From: Martinezella rhizogenes
GTDB lineage: Bacteria > Pseudomonadota > Alphaproteobacteria > Rhizobiales > Rhizobiaceae
Reading direction: 5' to 3'
DNA length: 64,000 nucleotides
Assembly (NCBI RefSeq): GCF_027460065.1
Contig: NZ_JAPYZZ010000001.1
Location: forward strand, 562,864-626,863
Shown here: positions 53,907 to 63,736 of the stretch, piece after piece
Layout of the letters: every line of letters begins with the position of its first letter
Numbering within the stretch: position 1 is the stretch's first letter
The notes under the pieces: generated by a model
What the model saw: the letters and a program-made list of their open reading frames with translations, nothing else
Database searches by the model: none
What the model was told of the DNA's origin: nothing
Program-made: the position numbers and the translations under genes

Positions 53907-54668
53907 ATGAGCGAAATCGCACCCCAAAACCGGCGCATCCGCCCTGCGGCAATCGTCGTCCTGTTTTTGACCATTGCCCTGACGGGCTGCCTGCTGGCGC
54001 TTGGAACATGGCAGGTCCAGCGCCTTTTCTGGAAACTCGACCTGATCCAACGCGTTAACGCCCGCGCCCATGCCGAGCCCATCGATGCCCCTGCCGCCAG
54101 CGAATGGCCGGCTCTCGGCAATCCCTCGGACTATGAATATCGTCGTGTGAAACTGACCGGCACCCTCCTCAACGACAGGGAAGTTCAGGTCTACACGGTC
54201 ACCGATCTCGGGCCCGGTTACTGGGTCATGACGCCGCTGCGGCGGGACGATGGCTCAAGCGTGATCGTCAATCGCGGCTTCGTGCCGTCCGACCGGCGCA
54301 ACCCGTCCTCGCGCGCGGAAGGTGAACCGACCGGAAACGTCGAGATTGTCGGGCTGATGCGCGCGCCGGAAACAGGCGGGCTTTTCCTCAGAACCAATGA
54401 TCCGGCAAACGGCCGCTGGTATTCCCGCAATATTCCACAGATTATACGGGCCTCCGGCCTTTCAGACGTCGCGCCCTTTTATGTCGATGCGGATGCGACA
54501 CCCAATCCGGGTGGCCTGCCGGTTGGCGGCAAGACCATGCTGACTTTCCCCAACAACCACCTCTCTTACGCCGTGACATGGTACATTCTGGCGGCCATGG
54601 TGGTTGCGGCCGGCTGGTATGTTCTGCGCAATCTCAATGCGCCGAAATCGAAACGGGATGCGGAGTGA
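53907..54668 (+). CDS. SURF1-family cytochrome oxidase assembly protein
   Basis: The 253-residue protein has two membrane helices (about 13-36 and 224-242) around a periplasmic domain, the SURF1 architecture. Motifs are LALGTWQVQRLFWKLDLI near residue 30, YEYRRVKLTGTL, VIVNRGFVP and PNNHLSYAVTWYILA at the end. SURF1 proteins help insert heme into the oxidase. Its position 177 bp after cyoD suggests it serves the bo oxidase. The ATG at 53907 has CAAGGACC upstream. Confidence 0.92.
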   Translation: MSEIAPQNRRIRPAAIVVLFLTIALTGCLLALGTWQVQRLFWKLDLIQRVNARAHAEPIDAPAASEWPALGNPSDYEYRRVKLTGTLLNDREVQVYTVTDLGPGYWVMTPLRRDDGSSVIVNRGFVPSDRRNPSSRAEGEPTGNVEIVGLMRAPETGGLFLRTNDPANGRWYSRNIPQIIRASGLSDVAPFYVDADATPNPGGLPVGGKTMLTFPNNHLSYAVTWYILAAMVVAAGWYVLRNLNAPKSKRDAE

Positions 54669-54782
54669 ACGGCCGGTTTTACCGGATGGTTCATAAAAGC
54701 ACTTCCTTCTTCACGTTTTGCTGATCTATAACGACAGTTCGGCCTGACATTGCCCGTCGGCGCAATTTTGTTTCGGTGAGTT

Positions 54783-56003
54783 ATGGCAAGAGCATTTCTT
54801 CTCGTTCTGGATTCCTTCGGTGTCGGCGGCGCGCCTGACGCGGAGCGTTATGGCGACCTTGGTGCCAATACGCTCGGTCATATCGCGGAATTCTGCGCGG
54901 CAGGTGCGGCGGACAGAGCCGGGCTTCGGGCCGGCCCGCTGAAGCTGCCGAATATGTGTTCGCTCGGCCTCATGGAGATCGCAAGGCAGGCAAGCGGCGA
55001 TATTCCCGCCGGCATGGAGCTGCCGGAGCGGATTTTCGGTCTGCACGGCTCCGCCAGCGAAATCTCCAAGGGCAAGGACACGCCTTCAGGCCATTGGGAG
55101 ATCGCCGGCACGCCCGTGACGTTCGACTGGGGATATTTCCCGACGGAGGGCGACGCCTTTTCCCCGGAGCTGGTTGAGGCCATCTGCAGGCAAGCCGATA
55201 TTCCCGGCATTCTTGGCAATTGCCATGCTTCCGGTACCGAAATCATCGCTGCGCTCGGCGAAGAGCATATCCGGAGCGGCAAGCCGATCTGCTACACCTC
55301 TTCCGATTCCGTGTTCCAGATTGCCGCGCATGAAACCCATTTCGGCCTCACGCGGCTTATCGCTCTCTGCGAGACTGTGCGTAAGCTGGTCGATCCGCTG
55401 AATATCGGCCGCGTCATCGCACGCCCCTTCATCGGCGAGACAGTCGTAACCTTCGAACGCACAGGCAACCGCCGCGACTTCTCCGTTCCGCCACCGGAAC
55501 CGACCCTGCTCGACCGGTTGGTGGAGGCAGACCGCAAGGTACATGCCATCGGCAAGATCGGCGATATCTATGCCCATCAGGGTGTCTCGCGCGTCATCAA
55601 GGCAAATGGCAACGCCGCCTTGATGGATGCGACGCTGCAGGCCATCGACGAGGCACAAAACGGCGATCTCGTCTTCACCAATTTCGTCGATTTCGACATG
55701 CTTTACGGCCACCGCCGAGACGTCGCCGGTTATGCGGCGGCGCTTGAGGCCTTCGATGCGCGTATTCCGGAAATCCACCGCAAGATGGCGCCTGGCGATA
55801 TAGCGCTTCTCACCGCAGACCATGGTTGCGATCCCACATGGCGAGGCACGGATCATACACGCGAAAGAGTGCCGATCATGGCGTTCGGTCCGGGCATCCG
55901 TTCCCGCGATGTCGGCATTCGTTCAAGCTACGCCGATATCGGCGAAAGTATCGCCCACCATCTTGGCATTGACGCCGGTTCACACGGCAGGAGCTTCATT
56001 TGA
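54783..56003 (+). CDS. deoB: Phosphopentomutase DeoB
   Basis: DeoB (406 residues) interconverts (deoxy)ribose 1-phosphate and 5-phosphate with two metal ions. The metal motifs of the alkaline-phosphatase superfamily are seen: [15 protein letters not shown] with Asp at the N-terminus, [17 protein letters not shown] and [19 protein letters not shown] near the C-terminus. It is coupled by a TTGA overlap to add. Confidence 0.96.
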   Translation: MARAFLLVLDSFGVGGAPDAERYGDLGANTLGHIAEFCAAGAADRAGLRAGPLKLPNMCSLGLMEIARQASGDIPAGMELPERIFGLHGSASEISKGKDTPSGHWEIAGTPVTFDWGYFPTEGDAFSPELVEAICRQADIPGILGNCHASGTEIIAALGEEHIRSGKPICYTSSDSVFQIAAHETHFGLTRLIALCETVRKLVDPLNIGRVIARPFIGETVVTFERTGNRRDFSVPPPEPTLLDRLVEADRKVHAIGKIGDIYAHQGVSRVIKANGNAALMDATLQAIDEAQNGDLVFTNFVDFDMLYGHRRDVAGYAAALEAFDARIPEIHRKMAPGDIALLTADHGCDPTWRGTDHTRERVPIMAFGPGIRSRDVGIRSSYADIGESIAHHLGIDAGSHGRSFI

Positions 56004-56977
56004 CATCGCATTTGCTGAAAGCGGAAATTCACTGCCACCTCGAAGGTGCGGCACCGCCTGCCCTCGTTGCGAAACAGGCGGAGAAATACGGCATAGACAC
56101 CAGCGGCTTTCTGCGCGACGGCCAATATGTATGGTCGGATTTTGCGCAATTCATCCAGTGCTACGATGCGGTCGCGCAGGTGTTCAAGACCGATGAAGAC
56201 TATGCTGTCCTGACGGAAACCTATCTGACAGAACTGGCCGAAGCCAGTACAATCTATAGCGAGCTGATCATCTCGCCCGATCATGGTGACCGCATCGGGC
56301 TTGGCGCCGACGCCTATCTCGCGGGCATTGCCGAGGGTATCCGTATCGCCAAAGAAAAGACCGGCATCGAAACCCGCATCATCGTCACCGGCGAGCGGCA
56401 TTTCGGCCCGGAGCGGGTGATCGCGGCGGCCGAATATGCGGCACGCGCCCGGCATCCGCTGGTAACCGGCTTCAACATGGCGGGCGAAGAGCGCATGGGC
56501 CGGGTTGCCGACTACGCCCGCGCCTTCGATATCGCCCGCGATGCGGGTCTTGGGCTGACGATCCATGCGGGTGAGGTTTGCGGGCCGGAAAGCGTTGCCG
56601 ACGCGCTCGATCTCGTCAAACCGTCACGTATCGGCCACGGCGTGCGCGCCATCGAAGATGCCGCTCTCATCTCCCGGCTGGTCGAGACGGGAACGGTTCT
56701 CGAAGTCTGCCCCGGCTCGAATATCGCGCTCAGCGTCTATCCCGATTTTGCCAGCCACCCGCTGAAAGCCCTGAGCGATGCCGGGGTGCGCGTCTGCATC
56801 AGTTCCGACGACCCGCCGTTTTTCTTCACCTCGCTTGCGCGGGAATATGCGCTGGCTGCAGACGCATTCGGTTTCAGCGATACCGAGATTAACCGCATGA
56901 CCCGCACCGCACTGGAATGCGCCTTCGTGGACGAGGCAACACGCGAGCGGCTGCTTGCTAGACTGGATGATGCCTGA
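56000..56977 (+). CDS. add: Adenosine deaminase
   Basis: Adenosine deaminase (325 residues) converts adenosine and deoxyadenosine to inosine derivatives. Zinc ligands are His11 and His13 ([12 protein letters not shown]), His in [14 protein letters not shown] with the catalytic Glu, GHGVRAIED and the [12 protein letters not shown] Asp pair. The start is TTG at 56000, overlapping the deoB stop and preceded by AGGAG at 6 nt; no ATG lies near the family start. It feeds inosine to purine nucleoside phosphorylase. Confidence 0.95.
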   Translation: MTSHLLKAEIHCHLEGAAPPALVAKQAEKYGIDTSGFLRDGQYVWSDFAQFIQCYDAVAQVFKTDEDYAVLTETYLTELAEASTIYSELIISPDHGDRIGLGADAYLAGIAEGIRIAKEKTGIETRIIVTGERHFGPERVIAAAEYAARARHPLVTGFNMAGEERMGRVADYARAFDIARDAGLGLTIHAGEVCGPESVADALDLVKPSRIGHGVRAIEDAALISRLVETGTVLEVCPGSNIALSVYPDFASHPLKALSDAGVRVCISSDDPPFFFTSLAREYALAADAFGFSDTEINRMTRTALECAFVDEATRERLLARLDDA

Positions 56978-57072
56978 GACGGTTGTTGGCAGGGTAAAAC
57001 CGCGAAGAAGGCTTGCGAAAAACGTGCTTTCGGTGAATTACAGGGCATAAGATAAAAAGGAAGGCCAGTTTC

Positions 57073-57702
57073 ATGGACGGCGTCACAGTCATCGAACATC
57101 CGCTGGTGCGGCACAAACTTACCATCATGCGCAAGAAGGAAACTTCCACGGCCGGCTTCCGCCGTCTGCTCAGGGAAATTTCGACGCTGCTCTGCTATGA
57201 AGTGACGCGTGATCTCGAAATGACGATGGAAACCATCGATACGCCGCTCGAGACCATTCAGGCACCCGTTCTGGAAGGCAAGAAGCTGGTTTTTGCCTCC
57301 ATCCTGCGCGCCGGCAATGGCCTTCTGGAAGGCATGCTCGAACTGGTGCCTTCGGCGCGTGTTGCCCATGTCGGCGTCTATCGTGACCACGATACGCTCG
57401 AGGCCGTCGAATATTATTTCAAGGCGCCCGAAAGCCTCGATGCCCGCTTGGTCATCGTTGTCGACCCTATGCTGGCGACCGGCAATTCCTCCATTGCCGC
57501 CGTGGAAAAGCTGAAGGAGCGCGGTGCGAAGAACATCCGCTTCCTGTGTCTGCTGGCAGCACCCGAAGGCATCAAGAATTTCCGTGAAGCGCATCCCGAT
57601 GTGCCGATTTACACCGCCGCAATCGACAGGCACCTGAATGAAAAAGGCTATATCGTTCCCGGCCTCGGTGATGCCGGCGACCGCATGTACGGCACCAAAT
57701 AA
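57073..57702 (+). CDS. upp: Uracil phosphoribosyltransferase
   Basis: Upp (209 residues) makes UMP from uracil and PRPP. The PRPP-binding signature [19 protein letters not shown] and the uracil-binding end [17 protein letters not shown] are present. AAAAGGAAG lies upstream of the ATG. It is followed by a strong terminator. The 95-bp gap to add shows no clear terminator, so deoB-add-upp may be one unit. Confidence 0.97.
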   Translation: MDGVTVIEHPLVRHKLTIMRKKETSTAGFRRLLREISTLLCYEVTRDLEMTMETIDTPLETIQAPVLEGKKLVFASILRAGNGLLEGMLELVPSARVAHVGVYRDHDTLEAVEYYFKAPESLDARLVIVVDPMLATGNSSIAAVEKLKERGAKNIRFLCLLAAPEGIKNFREAHPDVPIYTAAIDRHLNEKGYIVPGLGDAGDRMYGTK

Positions 57703-57730
57703 CACCGTTCATCATTGCTTAACCGTTTGA

Positions 57731-57771
57731 GCCATTCGCCGCGCGCAACGCGGCGGATGGCTTTTTCTTTT
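57731..57771 (+). terminator. Rho-independent terminator after upp
   Basis: GCCATTCGCCGCG-CGCAA-CGCGGCGGATGGC forms a 13-bp stem with one T-G pair, followed by TTTTTCTTTT. Confidence 0.9.
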
Positions 57772-57821
57772 AAGATTTCAGCATGTTTTGCGCCTATGCT
57801 GCGCATGGATAACCCTTGCCC

Positions 57822-58358
57822 ATGAGGAGCAATCACTTGCTGGCGCGTGCGATTTTTTTGCTTGTCGGTCTTTCGGTCAGCGCCACGCAGCTTCCGGCGC
57901 TGATGGAGAAATTTCAGCCGCGCCCGGAAACCAGCGCGGCAAAATCCGGCGACACCGCCGAAGTTCCCAGAACGCAGCCGGTTTCACTGGGTAGTGTCAG
58001 TCTGAAAGCGGATACGCGCGGTCACTTCAATGCCACCTTCCGCATCAATGGCAAATCCTTCGACGGGCTTGTCGATACCGGCGCTTCCATGGTGGCCATC
58101 AACGAGACGATTGCGCGCCGGTTGGGTTACGGCGTCAACAGCCTCGATTTCAAATATGCGATCTCGACCGCCAATGGCCAGACCATGGCGGCCCATGTGA
58201 AACTCGACCGGGTGGAGATCGGCGCGATCCGCGTTCAGAATGTCGATGCCATGGTGCTGAAGGACAATGCGCTGAGCAGCATGCTGGTCGGCATGAGCTT
58301 TTTGAAGCAACTATCGTCCTTCAAGGTATCGGGCGGCGAAATGCGGCTGGTCAGGTGA
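57822..58358 (+). CDS. Retropepsin-like aspartic protease family protein (TIGR02281-type)
   Basis: The 178-residue product has an N-terminal hydrophobic segment (about residues 6-24) and a clan AA aspartic-protease domain with the catalytic motif LVDTGASMVAIN. The C-terminal LSSMLVGMSFLKQLSSFKV matches the hydrophobic flap and dimer part of these single-domain proteases. Function in alphaproteobacteria is unknown. The start is uncertain: ATG 57822 is given, but GAGGAGC sits at an ideal distance before TTG 57837, which would drop five residues. The 3' end overlaps the convergent deoA by 8 bp. Confidence 0.85.
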   Translation: MRSNHLLARAIFLLVGLSVSATQLPALMEKFQPRPETSAAKSGDTAEVPRTQPVSLGSVSLKADTRGHFNATFRINGKSFDGLVDTGASMVAINETIARRLGYGVNSLDFKYAISTANGQTMAAHVKLDRVEIGAIRVQNVDAMVLKDNALSSMLVGMSFLKQLSSFKVSGGEMRLVR

Positions 58359-59667
58359 TCCGCTCAAGAATAGGTGGCGCGATTTCCGGGGCGCTGTCCG
58401 CAATGCCGTAACAGCCCTCTATTCTTCTGATTGCACGTTCCACGTCTTCGCTGGACGCTGCGTGAACGACAGCGATCGGTTCGCCTTTCTCCACCCTTAC
58501 GCCGAGCGGCAGGATATCCGAAATACCGACCGCCGGGTTGATGGTGTCCGAGGGCCTTGTTCTGCCACCACCGAGTTCAACGACAGCCATGCCGAGATCG
58601 CGCGTTGCGCAGGATGCGAGCCAGCCGCTTCGTGCAGCGGGAACCGGGAGGATGACCGGCGCAGAGGCCAGGTAACGGGATGGATTGTCGATAAAATCCG
58701 ACGGGCCGCCCAGTGCCGAAACCATCCGCGCGAACACCTCCATGGCGCGGCCGGAGGAGAGAGCCGCCGACGCCAGCGCCTCGCCTTCCTCCAATGTCGC
58801 GGCTTTACGAGCCTGCACCAGCATTTCTGCGGCGAAGGACAGGACCACCTTCTCCAGACGGGTGCCGGCCTTGCGACCGGCCAGAAACTCCAGACAATTG
58901 ACGATTTCGACGGCATTGCCCGTGGCATCGCCGAGCGGCTGGTTCATGTCGGTGATCAGCGCGCTCGTCGGCAGGCCCGCGCCAACAGCCACATCGACCA
59001 GTGCGCGGGCGAGAATGCGGGCATCCTCCAGGCTTTGCATGAAGGCGCCATTGCCGACCTTCACGTCGAGAACAAGCGTCTCAAGCCCGGCCGCGAGTTT
59101 CTTAGAGAGAATGGAAGCCGTGATCAGCGGGATGGAATCGACCGTCGCGGTCACATCCCTGATAGCGTAGAGGCGTTTGTCGGCGGGTGCGAGATCGCCG
59201 GTCTGGCCGATGATGGCGCAGCCGACCGACTGCACCGTCCGACGAAACAGAGCCTCATCCGGCATCACATCATAACCGGGGATGGCTTCCAGCTTGTCGA
59301 GCGTGCCGCCGGTGTGGCCAAGGCCCCTGCCTGATATCATCGGCACGGCAAGACCGCAGGCGGCAACGATAGGAGCCAGCATCAGGGAGACGTTGTCACC
59401 GACGCCGCCGGTCGAGTGCTTGTCCGCCACCGGTCTGCCAATGTCGCTCCATGAGAGAACATCGCCGCTGTCGCGCATCGCAAGCGTCAGCGCCACCATT
59501 TCGTCGCGGTTCATGCCACGGAAAAACACCGCCATGGCAAAGGCGGCCGCCTGCCCTTCCGATATGCCATCTTTCGACAGAGCGTCGATGAAAGCGCCAA
59601 TCTCCTGCGGCTCAAGAGACAGGCCATCGCGTTTGCGGCGGATGATTTCCTGCGGGATCAAGCTCAA
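58351..59667 (-). CDS. deoA: Thymidine phosphorylase
   Basis: DeoA (438 residues) phosphorolyses thymidine to thymine and deoxyribose 1-phosphate. The motif KHSTGGVGDNVSLMLAP and the downstream LGHTGGTLDKLEAIPGY are diagnostic, and LVLDVKVGNGAF and GDATGNAVEI are also seen. It is the last gene of the minus-strand salvage operon, overlapping deoC by four bases. Confidence 0.97.
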   Translation of the reverse strand: MSLIPQEIIRRKRDGLSLEPQEIGAFIDALSKDGISEGQAAAFAMAVFFRGMNRDEMVALTLAMRDSGDVLSWSDIGRPVADKHSTGGVGDNVSLMLAPIVAACGLAVPMISGRGLGHTGGTLDKLEAIPGYDVMPDEALFRRTVQSVGCAIIGQTGDLAPADKRLYAIRDVTATVDSIPLITASILSKKLAAGLETLVLDVKVGNGAFMQSLEDARILARALVDVAVGAGLPTSALITDMNQPLGDATGNAVEIVNCLEFLAGRKAGTRLEKVVLSFAAEMLVQARKAATLEEGEALASAALSSGRAMEVFARMVSALGGPSDFIDNPSRYLASAPVILPVPAARSGWLASCATRDLGMAVVELGGGRTRPSDTINPAVGISDILPLGVRVEKGEPIAVVHAASSEDVERAIRRIEGCYGIADSAPEIAPPILERIT

Positions 59668-60437
59668 TACCCGCTGGCGGCCTTGGCCGGTTCACCGCCG
59701 GCCAGCACGTTCAGCACATCGTCGAGAATACCCGAAGCACCGAAGCGGAAAGTGGACGGCATGGCCCAGTTGGGCGCCATGATGGTTTCCGCCAGCCGCA
59801 GGTAAAGCGTCGCATCCTCCACCGTGCCGATGCCACCGGCAGGTTTGAAACCAACTTTCTGCCGGCTGTCGCGGATCGCCTGCAACATGATGTCTGCCGC
59901 CTCCAGCGTGGCATTGATGGCGACCTTGCCTGTGGAGGTCTTGATGAAGTCAGCGCCTTCGGCGATCGCGAGTTCGGAGGCGCGGCGGATCAGAGCCTTG
60001 TCCTTCAGTTCGCCGGTTTCGAGAATGACCTTGAGCAGCACGGGTGCGACACAAGCCTTGCGCACGGCCGCTACCATTTCGCTAACCGCCGCTTCATCGC
60101 CTGCCATGAATTTACGGTAGGGGATGACCAGATCGATTTCGTCGGCACCATCGCCAATCGCGGCTTCCGTTTCCGCAACCACGGTCTCGATATCGAGATC
60201 GCCCGAGGGAAAATTGACGACGGTGGCGATGCGGATCACATGCTCTTTGCCGAAAGCCGCACGCGCCTGCGCCACGAAACGCGGCCAGATACAGATGGCG
60301 GCAGTGTTGCCATAATTCGTATGCGCCCGCTGGCACAAAGCGGCGATCTGCTGCGGCGTGCAGTCTTCCCTAAGATTGGTCAGGTCCAGCAAGGACAGAG
60401 TGAGGGCAGCCGCTTCGCGCGGACGCTGGAGTTCCAT
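59664..60437 (-). CDS. deoC: Deoxyribose-phosphate aldolase
   Basis: DeoC (257 residues) cleaves deoxyribose 5-phosphate to acetaldehyde and glyceraldehyde 3-phosphate through a Schiff base. The catalytic lysine is in GADFIKTSTGKVA, and IDLVIPYRKF and VLLKVILETGELKD are also conserved. ATG 60437 follows GGAGGAG at 8 nt, which is better than GTG 60443. It overlaps deoA and lies next to punA. Confidence 0.95.
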   Translation of the reverse strand: MELQRPREAAALTLSLLDLTNLREDCTPQQIAALCQRAHTNYGNTAAICIWPRFVAQARAAFGKEHVIRIATVVNFPSGDLDIETVVAETEAAIGDGADEIDLVIPYRKFMAGDEAAVSEMVAAVRKACVAPVLLKVILETGELKDKALIRRASELAIAEGADFIKTSTGKVAINATLEAADIMLQAIRDSRQKVGFKPAGGIGTVEDATLYLRLAETIMAPNWAMPSTFRFGASGILDDVLNVLAGGEPAKAASGY

Positions 60438-60439
60438 GG

Positions 60440-61240
60440 TCACGCTCCTCCTGCGATCATTTCCTTCAGAATAGCGGCAAGTCTTTTGCCGCCCACGGGA
60501 GCCATGTCCTTGGTTTCTTCATGGCTCAGTTCCGCGCCGGTCATGCCGGCACCGTAATTGGTAATAACCGATGCGGCGGCAACACGCATCCCGAAAAAGC
60601 GCGCAAGGATGACTTCCGGCACGGTGGACATGCCGACGGCATCCGCACCCAGCACCCGCGCCATGCGAATTTCCGCCGGCGTTTCGAAGCTTGGCCCGGA
60701 AAACCACATATAAACGCCGCCGAACAGCGGCACCGTCGCGCGGATCGCGGCGTTGCGCATTGCCAGCATCAGGTCCGGATCATAAGCAGTCGTCATGCCA
60801 ACGAAACGGCGGTCGCTTTCTTCGCCGATCAGCGGGTTCATGCCGGAATAATTGATGTGATCGGTAATCTGCATAACCGAGCCGGGCGGCATGTCCTGCC
60901 TGACCGAACCTGCCGAATTGGTGAGGATGAGCGACTGCACGCCAAGACCGGCGAGTGCCTCGATGACCGCGCGCATGGCGGCCGGATCACCCTTTTCGTA
61001 ATAATGCACTCGCCCGGACAGCATCATGACGGGCTCGCCGCCGAGATAACCGGCCACCAGCTCACCCGCATGGCCGGAAACGCCGCTGGCGGGAAACCCG
61101 GGAAGATCGGCATAGGGCACACGGATCGGATCGCTGACTTCCTCCACCAGCGAACCCAGCCCGGAGCCAAGGACGATGGCGACGCGCGGCATCAGGCCGT
61201 TCAGGCGCTCCACCAGAATATCAATCAAACCATCCGTCAT
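60440..61240 (-). CDS. punA: Purine nucleoside phosphorylase
   Basis: The 266-residue protein is a PNP of the trimeric (PunA/XapA) type: LGSGLGSLVEEV, PGFPASGVSGHAG, LTNSAGSVRQDMPPGS, FSGPSFETPAEIRMARVLGADAVGMSTVPE and ASVITNYGAGM are all present. It cleaves (deoxy)inosine and guanosine with phosphate. ATG 61240 overlaps the cdd stop by one base (TGATG). Confidence 0.95.
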   Translation of the reverse strand: MTDGLIDILVERLNGLMPRVAIVLGSGLGSLVEEVSDPIRVPYADLPGFPASGVSGHAGELVAGYLGGEPVMMLSGRVHYYEKGDPAAMRAVIEALAGLGVQSLILTNSAGSVRQDMPPGSVMQITDHINYSGMNPLIGEESDRRFVGMTTAYDPDLMLAMRNAAIRATVPLFGGVYMWFSGPSFETPAEIRMARVLGADAVGMSTVPEVILARFFGMRVAAASVITNYGAGMTGAELSHEETKDMAPVGGKRLAAILKEMIAGGA

Positions 61241-61644
61241 CAGAGCAGCTCGGTCTTGAAGACGGAGGGCAAAAGCTCTTCCATGGTCATGACCTTCTGG
61301 ACGCCGGTTTCGTCGCACAGATAAATCTTCGTTTCCGGCGTGGCGAATTCCGCGATCTTTTGCCGGCAGCCGCCGCAGGGAGAGCAGAGCGGCAGCTTTT
61401 CAGCGATGACGGCCACTTCGCTGATCTTTTTCGCTCCGCCCATGATCATGGCGCTGATGGCCGATGGCTCCGCGCACCAGCCCTGCGGGAAGGAGATATT
61501 CTCGATATTGGCGCCCTTGTAGATTTTTCCATCTTCGGCGCGGATCGCTGCGCCGACCGGAAATTTCGAATAGGGCGCATAAGCGAAGGCCATGGCCTCC
61601 ACCGCCGCCTCGAACAGGGCATGAGATTTGGGATCAAAGGACAT
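61240..61644 (-). CDS. cdd: Cytidine deaminase
   Basis: This homotetrameric-type cytidine deaminase (134 residues) carries the zinc site Cys57-Ala-Glu59 (WCAEPSAI) and Cys90-x2-Cys93 (SPCGGCRQ). It converts cytidine and deoxycytidine to uridine derivatives. It starts 3 bp after the permease stop and overlaps punA. Confidence 0.96.
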   Translation of the reverse strand: MSFDPKSHALFEAAVEAMAFAYAPYSKFPVGAAIRAEDGKIYKGANIENISFPQGWCAEPSAISAMIMGGAKKISEVAVIAEKLPLCSPCGGCRQKIAEFATPETKIYLCDETGVQKVMTMEELLPSVFKTELL

Positions 61645-61647
61645 GGC

Positions 61648-62619
61648 TTAACGCTCCTTCGCATAGGCAACGCCACCGGCCTTGGGGGGCTTGGCGACGC
61701 CGATGAAACCAGCAAGCAGGATACAGGTCAGGATATAGGGCATTGCCTGGAAGATCTGCACCGGCACCTCGCCGATGCCAGGCACGGATTTGCCCTGCAT
61801 GAAATTGGCGAAAGCATCAAGAAAACCGAACAGCAGGCAGGCAAACATGACCGGCACCGGCTTCCATTTCGCGAAGATCAGCGCGGCAAGCGCAATATAA
61901 CCCTTGCCGGCCGACATGTTGGCGATGAAGGCCGCCGACTGCGCGACGGCGAGATAGGCACCGGAGAAACCGCAGAGGAAACCGGCGACGATGACCGCGC
62001 GATAACGCATCCACGTCACCGAAATGCCCGCCGTATCGACGGCACCCGGATTTTCACCGACGGCGCGCAGGCGCAGGCCAAAACGGGTGCGGTAAAGCAC
62101 CCACCAGGAGAGCGGTACCGCAAGAAATGCGAGATAGGTGAGAATATTGTTGCCGGAAATGACATTGGCGTAGAGCGGGCCGATGAAGGGCACTTCGCGC
62201 ATCGCATCCGCGCCGGGCAGGATGATCGGCGCAAAACGGCCCTCCCCCGGTAATTGTGGTGTGCGGCCGCCCTGCCCGAACCAGGCCTGCCCCAGAACCA
62301 CCGTCAGACCAGCGGCGATGAAGTTCAGCGCCACACCTGACACGATCTGGTTGCCGCGATTGGTGATGACGGCAAAACCATGGATCAGCGAGAACGCAAT
62401 GGAGACGCCAATGCCGGCCAGAAGACCGGCCCACGGGTTTGCGGTCAGATAGGCGACGCAGGCGGAAGCAAAGGCTGCCGCCAGCATCTTGCCTTCAAGC
62501 CCGATATCGAACACGCCGGCGCGTTCGGAAAACAGCCCGGCAAGTGCGGTGAAGAGCAGCGGAATGGTGAGGCGGACGGTCGAGCCGAGAATGCTGACCA
62601 GCATATCGAAAAAATCCAT
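61648..62619 (-). CDS. Nucleoside ABC transporter permease (second)
   Basis: The 323-residue permease has about nine hydrophobic segments and blocks typical of the BmpA-type nucleoside importers (NupQ/YufQ): LTIPLLFTALAGLFSERAGVFDIGLEGKML near residue 18, HGFAVITNRGNQIVSGVALNF, and GENPGAVDTAGISVTWMRY. It pairs with the permease encoded 6 bp upstream. Import of nucleosides is inferred from family and from fusion of the operon with cdd, punA, deoC and deoA. Confidence 0.92.
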   Translation of the reverse strand: MDFFDMLVSILGSTVRLTIPLLFTALAGLFSERAGVFDIGLEGKMLAAAFASACVAYLTANPWAGLLAGIGVSIAFSLIHGFAVITNRGNQIVSGVALNFIAAGLTVVLGQAWFGQGGRTPQLPGEGRFAPIILPGADAMREVPFIGPLYANVISGNNILTYLAFLAVPLSWWVLYRTRFGLRLRAVGENPGAVDTAGISVTWMRYRAVIVAGFLCGFSGAYLAVAQSAAFIANMSAGKGYIALAALIFAKWKPVPVMFACLLFGFLDAFANFMQGKSVPGIGEVPVQIFQAMPYILTCILLAGFIGVAKPPKAGGVAYAKER

Positions 62620-62625
62620 GTCAGC

Positions 62626-63729
62626 TCACCCTTTTGCCAGACGCTGGTAGATGTGGACGATCGTCGGCCGGTACATATATTCCAGCGCGCCAGCGAACAG
62701 GATCACCAGACCCTGGATGACCACGATCATCTCGCGGGTAATGTTGGGCATCTCGAAGGAAAGGTCTGCGCCGCCCTGATAGAGAATGCCGAACAGCAAT
62801 GCCGAGAAGATGATGCCGAGCGGATGACTCCGCCCCATCAACGACACAGCGATGCCGACAAAGCCCGCACCGCCGACAAATTCCACCTGCAGGCGGGCGG
62901 ACGCGCCCATGACCGGGTTCAGCGCCATCATGCCCGCCAGACCGCCGGAAATGAGCATGGCGATGATGACGGTGCGTGAATAGGGAATGCCGGCATAGAT
63001 GGCTGCCGACGGGCTGACGCCCAGCGTGCGCATCTCATAACCGAGCTTGGTGCGCCAGATCAGCACCCAGACGAGAAAACACATGACCAGAGCGATAAGG
63101 AAGGAGACGTTGAACGGCGCCGGCCCGAGCTTGAGGCCGAACCATGCCATCAGCCAGTCCAGCTTCGGCAGCTGGCCACCGGGCAGGAAGGTGCGCGTTT
63201 CCGGCGCCATCTTGCCAGGCACGATCAGCACGTTCACCAGCAGGTAAACCATCAGCGCCGCGGCGATGAAGTTGAACATGATGGTGGTGATGACGACGTG
63301 GCTGCCGCGTTTCGCCTGCAGCCAGGCCGGAATGAAGGCCCAGGCCGCGCCGAAGAGGGCCGCGCCGATGACGGCGAAGGGCATCGTCACGTACCATGGC
63401 ACGTAACGGTCAAGTGCCAGCGCCACCAGCGCCGCACCCAGCCCGCCAATATAGGCCTGACCTTCGGAGCCGATATTGAACAAGCCGGCATGAAAAGCCA
63501 CGGCGACGGAGAGGCCGGTGAAGATGAAGCTCGTCGTATAAAACAGCGTGAAGCCGATGGCGTCGCCACGGCCGAGCGCGCCTTCAATCAGCAGGCGAAG
63601 TGCTGCCAGCGGATTTTCGCCGATGGACCAGACGACAAGCCCGGAAATCAGAAAGGCGGTGATGACATTCAGCAATGGCAACAGGCCGTAGCTGATCCAG
63701 TTTGGTAGGGGGGCGGAAGCGGTGCTCAT
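62626..63729 (-). CDS. Nucleoside ABC transporter permease (first)
   Basis: The 367-residue permease of the NupP/YufP type shows FYTTSFIFTGLSVAVAFHAGLFNIGSEGQAYIGGLGAA near residue 52, GSHVVITTIMFNFIAAALMVYL and MRTLGVSPSAAIYAGI. It forms a heterodimeric channel with the following permease. It lies 7 bp after the ATPase gene. Confidence 0.93.
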   Translation of the reverse strand: MSTASAPLPNWISYGLLPLLNVITAFLISGLVVWSIGENPLAALRLLIEGALGRGDAIGFTLFYTTSFIFTGLSVAVAFHAGLFNIGSEGQAYIGGLGAALVALALDRYVPWYVTMPFAVIGAALFGAAWAFIPAWLQAKRGSHVVITTIMFNFIAAALMVYLLVNVLIVPGKMAPETRTFLPGGQLPKLDWLMAWFGLKLGPAPFNVSFLIALVMCFLVWVLIWRTKLGYEMRTLGVSPSAAIYAGIPYSRTVIIAMLISGGLAGMMALNPVMGASARLQVEFVGGAGFVGIAVSLMGRSHPLGIIFSALLFGILYQGGADLSFEMPNITREMIVVIQGLVILFAGALEYMYRPTIVHIYQRLAKG

Positions 63730-63736
63730 TCATGCC

